DNA from: Gp6-AA40 sp036742665
GTDB lineage: Bacteria; Acidobacteriota; Vicinamibacteria; Vicinamibacterales; UBA2999
DNA length: 13,514 bases
Direction: 5' to 3'
Assembly: GCA_036742665.1 (NCBI GenBank)
Contig: DAINQP010000173.1
Coordinates: 1 to 13,514 of the forward strand
Part shown: positions 7,779-13,514 of the stretch, piece by piece
Numbering within the stretch: position 1 is the first letter of the stretch
Layout of the letters: each line of letters opens with the position of its first letter
Program-made: the position numbers and the translations under genes
The notes under the pieces: model-generated
The model's input: only the letters and a program-made list of their open reading frames with translations
What the model was told of the DNA's origin: nothing
The model's database searches: none

Positions 7779-7795
7779 GGCCGGGATTCCCGCCC
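7779..7795. promoter_or_regulatory. 17-bp imperfect palindrome, candidate operator in the divergent spacer
   Basis: GGCCGGGATTCCCGCCC is symmetric about T7787: seven of eight base pairs match (GG.CGGGA / TCCCG.CC), with one C/C mismatch at 7781/7793. It sits 44 bases upstream of the receptor 2 start in the spacer between the divergent gene sets, a natural position for a dimeric regulator controlling both. The regulator is unknown and none is encoded in this window. Confidence 0.35.
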
Positions 7796-7834
7796 GTAAG
7801 CACTGATCGGGCCGAGTGGCGTATCGAGCTATGG

Positions 7835-7896
7835 CCTGTCCCGCCGAACCGTGAGCGAAGGCGGCCCTGTCCTGCCGAAGCCCCACGCGAAGGCGG
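7835..7896. repeat. Two tandem copies of a ~30-bp GC-rich palindromic repeat
   Basis: Copy 1 is 7835-7864 and copy 2 is 7866-7896. Both begin CCTGTCC, share GCCGAA in the left part and end GCGAAGGCGG, with a variable centre (CCGTGA versus GCCCCAC). Each copy can fold on itself through CCGCC or CTGCC pairing with GGCGG. The form is that of a dispersed intergenic palindromic (REP-like) element. Copy 2 ends four bases before the ribosome-binding site of propeller C, so it lies in or next to its leader. Confidence 0.6.
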
Positions 7897-7900
7897 ACTT

Positions 7901-7905
7901 AGAGG
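7901..7905 (+). promoter_or_regulatory. Ribosome-binding site that sets the start of propeller C
   Basis: AGAGG lies directly against the ATG at 7906 (no spacer) but six bases before the in-frame ATG at 7912. Normal Shine-Dalgarno spacing favours 7912, which also gives a cleaner signal peptide beginning MLKRT. Confidence 0.6.
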
Positions 7906-7911
7906 ATGTTC

Positions 7912-10134
7912 ATGCTGAAGAGAACTTGCCTGGTCGCGGCGATCCTCGCCGGACTGTGCGTGTCGCTTCCTGCTCAGAGCCCGCGCAAGGTACGGGCCGG
8001 CGACTGGCCCGAGCTGCGCGGCCCCAATCGCGACGGCATCTCCGTCGAGAAGGGGCTCATCAGCACGTGGAAACTGAACGGCGAGAACTTCCTGTGGCGC
8101 GTGCCCGGCGGTGGGCGCTCGACGCCGGTCGTGATGGGCAACCGCGTCTACGTGCAGAACCCGTCGGGTCGCGGCCCCCAGTTGGAGGAGCGCATCCTCG
8201 CGCTCGACGCCGATACGGGCAAGACCGTCTGGGAATACAAGTTCAGCCTGTTTCAAAGCGATGTCCCTGCGCACCGTATCGCCTGGGCCTCCCCGGCGGC
8301 TGATCCCGAGACCGGCAACATCTACGCGCTGAGCGGCGGCGCGCAGGTCATCGCGCTCAGCCCGGAAGGCAAGCTGCTCTGGGACCGATCGCTGGGTGAA
8401 GAGTTCGCCGCCTTCACGACGCACGGCGGCCGAACGATGTCGCCAGTCGTGGACGGTGATCTGGTGATCGTCAGCGCCGCGGTCTCCAACTGGGGATCGG
8501 CAGCAGGACGCGCCCATCGCTTCATCGCGCTCAACAAGCGCACGGGCGAGGTGATTTACGTCTCCAACCCGGGCGGGCGTCCGTATGACACGGCGTATGC
8601 GCCGCCGCTCATCGCGACAATCAACGGCATGCGTCTACTGATCGCCGGCCTTGGCGACGGCGGCATTCACGCCATCAAGGTGCAGACCGGCGAGAAGGTG
8701 TGGAGCTTTCCTGCCGCCAAGCGCGCGATCAACACCGGTGTTGCCGTCAGCGGGAACAGCGTATTCCTGTCGCACGGCGACGAGAACCTCGAGGGCGTCG
8801 CGCTCGGCATGATCGCGGCGCTGGACGGATCGCAGTCAGGCGATCTGAAGACCACGAAGTGGGCAACCAAAGGCATCGAGTTCAGCTACTCCTCGCCCAT
8901 CGTGGACGGCAACCGTCTGTATCAGCTGGACAACGGATCGACCCTTCGCACCTTCGACATTGCGACGGGCAAGCAGCTGTGGAACATCTCGCTGGGCTCG
9001 GCGCAGAAAGCCTCACCAGTCCTCGCCGACGGCAAGCTCTATGTTGGCACTGACGGCGGCGTCTTCTTCATCGTCAGGCCCGGAGCCGACAAGGCCGAGA
9101 TCCTGAGCAAGGTGGCATTGCCGAACAGCACCAACAGCTGCTGCGGATCGGAAGGCACGCCGGAGCAGATTCTCGGCAACCCGGCCATCTCACGCGGCCG
9201 CATCTTCTTCATGTCGAGTGACGCGATTTATGCAATCGGGCCGCGTCGCGCGACATCACCGACTGGACTCGCACTCGACGAGCCTGCGCCACCAGCAGCC
9301 GGCCCGCCCGCGCATTTACAGGTGTCGCCCACGGAGCTGAATCTCGATCCGGGCCAGTCGGTCACGCTCCACGCCCGTCTCTTCGATGCGAACGGGCGAT
9401 TCATTCGTGAGGAGACTGCCGCAACGTGGGCACTCAAGGGCCTTGAAGGCACAGTGGCGAACGGCGTCGTCACGATCGCGAACAAGCCCGTGCAACAGGC
9501 CGGCATCATCACCGCCAGTGCCGCTGGCCTCACCGGTGAAGCCCGCGCGCGCGTCGCCCACCCGTTGCCGTGGACCGAAGGGTTCGATGGTTATGCGGAC
9601 GGCTCGATTCCTCCGGGCTGGTCCAACACCGTTCCCGGCCGCCTCGTGGTCGCCACGCTCGACGGACAGAAGGTGCTGCAGAAGGAACCACTCGACACGA
9701 TCTTCCAACGCGGTCGCACGTTCATCGGCCCGCCCAACTGGTCGAACTACACATTTCAGGCGGATGTCCGCTCGAACGAGCGCCGGCGTCAGATGTCGGA
9801 CGTCGGCATCACAGCACAGCGCTACTCGCTCGTGCTCTACGGCACCGCGCAGCAGTTGAAGATCGAACCGTGGGAGCCCGAGACGCAGCGGACGGTGAAG
9901 AAGGCATTCGCGTGGAAGCCCGATGCGTGGTATCGGCTCAAGCTGCGCGTGGAAAATCTTCCCAACGGGCAAGTCCGCGCGCAGGGCAAGGCATGGACGG
10001 CCGGCGATCCCGAACCCGCCGATTGGATGATCGAGATGCTGGACCCGATCGGGAATCGCCAGGGTGCGCCTGGCCTGTTTATCAACGCGCCGTTCGGTGC
10101 GTATCTCGATAACTTCTCTCTGACCAAGAATTGA
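7912..10134 (+). CDS. Secreted three-domain protein: PQQ-like propeller, Ig-like domain, lectin-like C-terminal domain (propeller C)
   Basis: A 740-residue exported protein; the signal peptide ends near residue 22 (LPAQ-S). Residues ~30-443 are a PQQ-like propeller opening AGDWPELRGPNRDGISVEKG with blades such as ALDADTGKTVWEYK, ALNKRTGEVIYVS, AIKVQTGEKVWSF and TFDIATGKQLWNI. A vicinal Cys pair (410-411, in NSCCGSEGTP) lies in the last blade. A Pro/Ala linker (about 455-467) leads to an Ig/Big-like domain (~468-548: VSPTELNLDPGQSVTL, ATWAL, ITASAAG). Residues ~553-740 look like a concanavalin-type jelly roll (EGFDGYADGSIPPGW, NYTFQADVRS, WYRLKLRVEN, LDNFSL), as in LamG or keto-disaccharide-hydrolase-like folds. 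Neighbouring propellers A, B, D and E lack both extra domains. The add-ons suggest binding to glycan or cell surface, but no enzyme activity can be assigned. It is the first gene of the plus-strand set; propeller D starts 2 bp after its stop. Confidence 0.88.
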   Translation: MLKRTCLVAAILAGLCVSLPAQSPRKVRAGDWPELRGPNRDGISVEKGLISTWKLNGENFLWRVPGGGRSTPVVMGNRVYVQNPSGRGPQLEERILALDADTGKTVWEYKFSLFQSDVPAHRIAWASPAADPETGNIYALSGGAQVIALSPEGKLLWDRSLGEEFAAFTTHGGRTMSPVVDGDLVIVSAAVSNWGSAAGRAHRFIALNKRTGEVIYVSNPGGRPYDTAYAPPLIATINGMRLLIAGLGDGGIHAIKVQTGEKVWSFPAAKRAINTGVAVSGNSVFLSHGDENLEGVALGMIAALDGSQSGDLKTTKWATKGIEFSYSSPIVDGNRLYQLDNGSTLRTFDIATGKQLWNISLGSAQKASPVLADGKLYVGTDGGVFFIVRPGADKAEILSKVALPNSTNSCCGSEGTPEQILGNPAISRGRIFFMSSDAIYAIGPRRATSPTGLALDEPAPPAAGPPAHLQVSPTELNLDPGQSVTLHARLFDANGRFIREETAATWALKGLEGTVANGVVTIANKPVQQAGIITASAAGLTGEARARVAHPLPWTEGFDGYADGSIPPGWSNTVPGRLVVATLDGQKVLQKEPLDTIFQRGRTFIGPPNWSNYTFQADVRSNERRRQMSDVGITAQRYSLVLYGTAQQLKIEPWEPETQRTVKKAFAWKPDAWYRLKLRVENLPNGQVRAQGKAWTAGDPEPADWMIEMLDPIGNRQGAPGLFINAPFGAYLDNFSLTKN

Positions 10135-10136
10135 CG

Positions 10137-11579
10137 ATGAAACTCACACTTCATAAATCCTACGCGGTGTTCGCGCTGGTCGCTCTGATGTGCGTCAGCG
10201 CAGTGCAGCTCCGAGCGTCGGACCCGGGCAAAGGCGATTGGCCGATGTGGGGCGGGACACCCGATCGGAACCAGGTCTCGAACATGAAGAACGTCCCGAC
10301 CGAGTGGGACGTGAAGACCAAGAAGAACATCAAGTGGGTCGCCGAGCTGGGGTCGCAGAGCTACGGTAACCCGGTCGTCGCCGGCGGGATGGTATTCGTC
10401 GGCACGAACAACGAACTGGCGCGCGATCCGAAGCAGGGCGGCGATCGCGGCGTGCTGATGGCGTTCCGTGAATCAGACGGTCAGTTCATGTGGCAGCACA
10501 CGCATCCCAAGCTCGAGGCCGGGCGCGCCAACGACTGGCCGTTCCAGGGTGTCGCCAGCTCGCCGATCGTCGAAGGCGAGAAGCTGTATTACGTGAGCAA
10601 CCGCGGCGTCGTGATCTGCCTCGACATCCAGGGGTTCCGTGACAACGAGAACGATGGCCCGACCACCGACGAGAAGCTGACCGGACAGAACGACGCTGAC
10701 GTCATCTGGACCTTCGACATGATCGAGGAAGTCGGGTCATATCCGCACAACATGTCGAACTCCTCGCCTGTGATCATGGGCGACCTGATCTATGTGAGCA
10801 CGTCCAACGGGCAGGATGAGAGCCACGTGCACATCCCGTCGCCGCGCGCGCCCTCGGTCATCGCGCTCAACAAGAACACCGGAAAGCTGGTGTGGGAAGA
10901 CAACTCAGTCGAGGATCGCATCCTGCACGGCCAGTGGTCCACACCGACCGTGGGCACGATCGGCGGGGTGATGCAGGTCGTGTCGGCGCAGGGCGATGGC
11001 TGGGTGCGAGGCTACGAGGCGCAGTCGGGCAAGAAGCTGTGGGAGTTCGACACCAATCCGAAGGACGCGGTGTGGCCGCGCACGCGCAACGAGCTGATCG
11101 CGACGCCGGTCATCTATCAGGACGTCGTCTACATCGCCAACGGGCAGGACCCCGAGCACGGTGAAGGCGTCGGCCACATGTACGCGATCGACGCGACCAA
11201 GCGCGGCGACATCACCAAGACTGGACAGATCTGGCACTTCGACAAGATCCGCCGGTCGATCTCGACGGCCGCGATCGCAGACGGTCTCGTCTATGTCTCC
11301 GACTTCAGCGGCTATCTCCACTGCCTCGATGCGAAAACCGGGCAGGAGTATTGGCAACACGATCTGCTTGCCGCGGTGTGGGCATCGCCCTTCCTGATTG
11401 ACGGCAAGGTTTACCTTGGTGACGAAGACGGCGACGTCGTCGTGATGGCCCACGGCAAGGAGAAGACGGTTCTCGCCGAGATGAACATGGGCAGCGCCGT
11501 ATACGGAACGATCGTGCCGGCGAATGGTGTGCTCTTCCTCAACAATCGGAGCCAGCTATTCGCGATCGCCAACAAGTAA
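10137..11579 (+). CDS. Secreted PQQ-like beta-propeller protein (propeller D)
   Basis: A 480-residue exported protein. The signal peptide covers residues 1-28 (MKLTLHKSYAVFALVALMCV, cleavage near LRAS-D), followed by a variant of the family opening, GDWPMWGGTPDRNQVSNM. Blades are seen as AFRESDGQFMWQH, ALNKNTGKLVWED, GYEAQSGKKLWEF, AIDATKRGDITKTGQIWHF and CLDAKTGQEYWQH. Longer insertions occur between blades than in A, B and E, notably GFRDNENDGPTTDEKLTGQN and NGQDESHVHIPSPRAP, both acidic and His/Asp-bearing and perhaps ligand- or metal-binding loops. ATG at 10137 is preferred to TTG at 10131, which would overlap the propeller C stop; the 2-bp gap implies translational coupling. It resembles propeller proteins common in Planctomycetes and Acidobacteria whose role is not established. 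It is not long enough, and has no heme or cytochrome partner nearby, to be called a PQQ dehydrogenase. Confidence 0.87.
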   Translation: MKLTLHKSYAVFALVALMCVSAVQLRASDPGKGDWPMWGGTPDRNQVSNMKNVPTEWDVKTKKNIKWVAELGSQSYGNPVVAGGMVFVGTNNELARDPKQGGDRGVLMAFRESDGQFMWQHTHPKLEAGRANDWPFQGVASSPIVEGEKLYYVSNRGVVICLDIQGFRDNENDGPTTDEKLTGQNDADVIWTFDMIEEVGSYPHNMSNSSPVIMGDLIYVSTSNGQDESHVHIPSPRAPSVIALNKNTGKLVWEDNSVEDRILHGQWSTPTVGTIGGVMQVVSAQGDGWVRGYEAQSGKKLWEFDTNPKDAVWPRTRNELIATPVIYQDVVYIANGQDPEHGEGVGHMYAIDATKRGDITKTGQIWHFDKIRRSISTAAIADGLVYVSDFSGYLHCLDAKTGQEYWQHDLLAAVWASPFLIDGKVYLGDEDGDVVVMAHGKEKTVLAEMNMGSAVYGTIVPANGVLFLNNRSQLFAIANK

Positions 11580-11654
11580 GGGAATCAGGAGTTAGAAACG
11601 GGATTCAGGAATCAGGGCTGTCAAGGCATGAGGGCTCAGGCTGTTGGAATCAGG
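11580..11654. repeat. Short direct repeats of (G)GAATCAGG between propellers D and E
   Basis: GGAATCAGG occurs at 11581-11589 and 11646-11654. A double form GGATTCAGGAATCAGGG lies at 11601-11617, and related CTCAGG at 11635-11640. The copies start one base after the propeller D stop and run past the chosen start of propeller E, so the first codons of E lie inside the repeat. They look like a short slippage-prone intergenic repeat rather than an operator. Confidence 0.5.
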
Positions 11655-12770
11655 TTTTCGCCGGTGGCGTTGTTCGTGGCGCTCACGGTTGCAACGCTCG
11701 GTGCGCAGCAACCGTCACCTGCGGCTGCTCCTGCTGACGAATGGCGGCAGTTTCGCGGAACGCCGCGGCTGACCGGCAATTCCTCCTCGACGCTTCCGGC
11801 GACACTGAAGGTCCTCTGGACCTACGACGTCGGCGATCTGATCGACTCATCGGCTGCGATCGTCAACGGCGTGGTGTACGTCGGCGGCGGCAACGGCGAT
11901 CTCCTCGCGCTCGACCTCGCCTCCGGCAAGCTGAAATGGAAATACACGACCGGCAACCTGATTGGTGAGTCGTCGCCGGCGGTCAGCGACTCGACAGTCT
12001 ACATCGGCGATCTTGGGGGCCTGGTGCACGCGGTCAACACCGCTGACGGCAAGGCACTGTGGACCTACCGGACTGCGTCTGAGGTTAAGTCATCGCCGGT
12101 TGTCGCCGACGGTGCGGTGCTGGTCGGCTCGTACGACGGCAGCCTCTACGCCTTCGAACCGATGACGGGCAAGCTCAAATGGAAGGCGATGACCAACGGG
12201 ATGGTGCACGCCACGCCAGCGGTCCAGGACGGCTTGGCCTTCATCGCCGGCTGCGACTCGATCCTGCACGCGATCCGCATCGCTGATGGCAAGGAAGCCT
12301 ATCGCATCGAGTCCGGTGCTTACACCGGTGCGTCGCCGTTAATCGACGGCACACGCGCGTACTTCGGCACGTTCAACAATGAGGTGCTCGCGTTCGATCT
12401 CCAGCGCCGGAAGCTGCTGTGGCGCTATGCCGATCCCGATCGGCGATTCCCGTTCTATTCGTCCGCTGCGCTGGCCAACGACCGCATCATTCTTGGCGGA
12501 CGCGACAAATCCATTCACGCCATCGACGTGAAGACCGGCAAGCCAGCATGGACATTCGCCACGCGCGCGCGTGTGGACTCGTCGCCTGTGATCGTCGGCG
12601 GACGCGTCTACATCGGCTCGAGCGATGGACGTCTGTACGTGCTCGATGCGGCGAGCGGCAAGAGAGTATGGGAATTCGATGCCGGTTCCGCGCTCACGGC
12701 GTCGCCGGCCGTCGCCGCGGGCCGCCTCGTCATTGGATCGCAGGACGGGCGGTTGTACGTGCTCGGTTAG
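11628..12770 (+). CDS. Secreted PQQ-like beta-propeller protein, compact form (propeller E)
   Basis: A 380-residue exported protein with the most regular propeller of the five. The signal peptide ends near residue 26 (ATLGAQ-Q), and a diverged family opening ADEWRQFRGTPRLTG follows. Then come about eight evenly spaced blades of roughly 40 residues: ALDLASGKLKWKY, AVNTADGKALWTY, AFEPMTGKLKWKA, AIRIADGKEAYRI, AFDLQRRKLLWRY, AIDVKTGKPAWTF, VLDAASGKRVWEF and the closing RLYVLG. This layout is close to BamB-type or generic PQQ-repeat propellers. No lipobox is present. The start is uncertain: ATG at 11628 lacks a well-spaced ribosome-binding site and lies in a short-repeat region, but it supplies the Arg residues of the signal peptide, which the in-frame GTG at 11664 would not. 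It follows propeller D by 48 bp on the same strand and probably belongs to the same transcript. No function can be assigned beyond the fold. Confidence 0.86.
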   Translation: MRAQAVGIRFSPVALFVALTVATLGAQQPSPAAAPADEWRQFRGTPRLTGNSSSTLPATLKVLWTYDVGDLIDSSAAIVNGVVYVGGGNGDLLALDLASGKLKWKYTTGNLIGESSPAVSDSTVYIGDLGGLVHAVNTADGKALWTYRTASEVKSSPVVADGAVLVGSYDGSLYAFEPMTGKLKWKAMTNGMVHATPAVQDGLAFIAGCDSILHAIRIADGKEAYRIESGAYTGASPLIDGTRAYFGTFNNEVLAFDLQRRKLLWRYADPDRRFPFYSSAALANDRIILGGRDKSIHAIDVKTGKPAWTFATRARVDSSPVIVGGRVYIGSSDGRLYVLDAASGKRVWEFDAGSALTASPAVAAGRLVIGSQDGRLYVLG

Positions 12771-12821
12771 AGTGCACGGAGGGCTCGGAGCAAAATCTCG
12801 TCCGCCCTGCGATCCCGCTCA

Positions 12822-12827
12822 TATAAT
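12822..12827 (+). promoter_or_regulatory. Consensus -10 box (TATAAT) upstream of the kinase relic
   Basis: A perfect TATAAT ends nine bases before the TTG that opens the kinase relic (12837). No recognisable -35 was found 15-19 bases upstream (CGTCCG at 17). The spacing would suit a leaderless transcript. It is probably the surviving promoter of the decayed kinase gene. The rest of 12771-12836 shows nothing else; a 5-bp AGGGC/GCCCT pairing is too weak to call a terminator. Confidence 0.4.
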
Positions 12828-12836
12828 CCCCACGAA

Positions 12837-13149
12837 TTGTCTCTCACTGAGGCACGCACCTCGCCCGTACGAAATCGGCGCGCTGCTCGGCGCCGGCGTG
12901 GATCGGGGAGGTCTACAGGGCCCGCGACACCAAGCTTGATCGCGATGCCGCGATCAAAGTTCTGCCGGACACGTTCGCACATGATCCAGAGCGACTGGCG
13001 CGGTTCAGCGCGAGGCCAAGACCCTGGCCGCGCTCAACCATCCGAATATCGCGCACATCCACGGCTCCGAGGATTCCACCGATGTGCGGGCGCTCGTGCT
13101 GGAACTGGTGGACGGGCGAACCACCGACATTTGGGCCTTTGGCTGCGTG
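12837..13149 (+). pseudogene. Ser/Thr protein kinase relic (frameshifted, catalytic core deleted)
   Basis: Pieces of a PknB/Hanks-type kinase are readable in order but in changing frames. SLTEARTS (frame of 12837) is followed by PYEIGALLGAG (12865-12897, glycine loop, next frame). GEVYRARDTKLDRDAAIKVL, carrying the ATP-binding Lys, and DTFAHDPERLARF run from 12905 to about 13005 in the third frame. EAKTLAALNHPNIAHIHG through LVLELVDG (13012 to about 13113) is shifted again. The sequence then jumps straight to TDIWAFGCV, the subdomain IX motif that normally lies more than 100 residues later. The catalytic loop (HRDLKP.N) and DFG are therefore gone. At least three small indels plus this deletion make it non-functional. 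The likely ancestor is the Acidobacteria-type kinase with a C-terminal TolB/WD40 propeller; a blade of that sort survives further downstream (13323-13514). Confidence 0.8.
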
Positions 13150-13322
13150 GGCGCACTCGATGTCGCCAAGGGTTTAGCAACTCGCCGATGACCTACATGG
13201 TCGGCGGCAAGCGGTCACTCGTCGTCGCCGTTTCGGGCCGGCAGCACCCAGGCGAGCTCGTCGCCCTCGCGCTGCCGCCGTCCATTCGGATCCGTCAGAC
13301 GGGTTCATCCCGCGTGGTCTAA
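13150..13322 (+). pseudogene. C-terminal fragment of a PQQ-dependent (quinoprotein) dehydrogenase
   Basis: After the kinase relic the sequence reads ALDVAKG (13153-13173) and then, one frame over, SPMTYMVGGKRSLVVAVSG and HPGELVALALP (about 13183-13291). The pattern (A/F)D..(T)G...W......PMTYMVGGKQ.VVVA.G...P.ELVAL.LP is the usual C-terminal end of membrane-type glucose and related quinoprotein dehydrogenases. Only the last ~45 residues remain. The fragment has a frameshift near 13175, has lost the WNARLP-like stretch between its two pieces, and reaches a stop at 13320-13322. It is not a duplicate of the neighbouring PQQ-like propellers, which lack this ending. The call rests on motif memory, not alignment. 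Confidence 0.6.
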
Positions 13323-13514
13323 GAGGCGGGGACTCAAATCGAAGCGAGTCGTAGCGCCTGCGTACGGGCACTGGCCGAACAACTCGATCTGCGCGGGTCT
13401 CCGTCGTGGTCTCCGGATGGACGGTTCGTCGCGGTGGCCGCGGATGCCGGCGAGGGCCCGCGGATCTACAGAGTCCCGGTAAACGGCGGCGCGCCCGAGC
13501 AACTCACCGAGCAA
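13323..13514 (+). pseudogene. TolB/WD40-like propeller fragment (runs off the right edge)
   Basis: An open frame from 13323 to the window end encodes ALAEQLDLRGSPSWSPDG, then RFVAVAADAGEGPRIYRVPV and NGGAPEQLTEQ. The SPSWSPDGRFVA...I(Y/F)RVPV.GGAP.QLT pattern is a TolB-like (PD40) beta-propeller blade, as found in the C-terminal sensor half of Acidobacteria Ser/Thr kinases. No start codon or ribosome-binding site precedes it: it directly follows the in-frame stop that ends the quinoprotein fragment. It is therefore taken as a third relic. Whether the frame stays open beyond 13514 cannot be seen, so a partly intact gene downstream is possible. Confidence 0.6.

Noticed and set aside
6866..7918. 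350-codon open frame on the plus strand opposite receptor 2
   Set aside because: It is antisense to the receptor plug and barrel, rich in Arg, Asp and Val without motifs, and its end runs through the repeat region and into propeller C.
9316..9972. 218-codon open frame on the minus strand inside propeller C
   Set aside because: It overlaps the Ig-like and lectin-like domains read clearly on the other strand; no recognisable fold.
3105..12770. Calling the propellers BamB or PQQ alcohol dehydrogenases
   Set aside because: None has a lipobox or bam neighbours, none has a CxxCH heme motif, most are too short for the enzymes, and no cytochrome or PQQ-synthesis gene is present. Only the fold is supported.
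12837..13322. 161-codon open frame read as one protein
   Set aside because: Only its first residues and its last ~45 match known families; the middle is the out-of-frame reading of the kinase relic, so it is a composite and not a gene.

Overview
The window comes from a high-GC Gram-negative bacterium. It has TonB-dependent outer-membrane receptors that end in Phe, Sec signal peptides on almost every product, secreted PQQ-like propellers opening with a DWPQWRGP-type motif, and the debris of a Ser/Thr kinase fused to TolB/WD40-type blades. That combination is typical of soil Acidobacteriota (Vicinamibacteria/Luteitalea-like genomes). This placement is inferred from gene style, not from a marker gene.

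Layout. Two gene sets diverge from a 176-bp spacer (7736-7911). The minus-strand set is very compact: TonB receptor 2 (7735-5606), PQQ-like propeller A (5597-4362), PQQ-like propeller B (4346-3105), a small secreted His/Cys-rich protein (3082-2672), TonB receptor 1 with a carboxypeptidase-regulatory domain and a His/Asp/Glu-rich segment (2582-183), and the start of an elongation factor P family gene (158 to beyond the left edge). Most gaps are 8-24 bp. The one larger gap (89 bp, His-rich protein to receptor 1) carries an 8-bp-stem hairpin. The plus-strand set is propeller C fused to Ig-like and lectin-like domains (7912-10134), propeller D (10137-11579, 2 bp downstream) and propeller E (11628-12770).

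From about 12.8 kb the sequence is a gene graveyard: a frameshifted and internally deleted Ser/Thr kinase, the C-terminal tail of a PQQ-dependent dehydrogenase, and a TolB-like blade running off the right edge. The three are fused head to tail.

Working together (inference). Five exported PQQ-like propeller paralogues flank two outer-membrane importers. The small His/Cys-rich protein and the His-rich segment of receptor 1 point to transition-metal handling (Zn, Ni or Cu) in the receptor-1 half. What the propellers do is not known from sequence: they are too short, and lack the partners, to be called classical PQQ dehydrogenases. The spacer between the two sets holds a 17-bp imperfect palindrome and two tandem copies of a roughly 30-bp repeat, both plausible control or mobile-repeat elements. 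No RNA gene, CRISPR array, transposase or integrase was seen.
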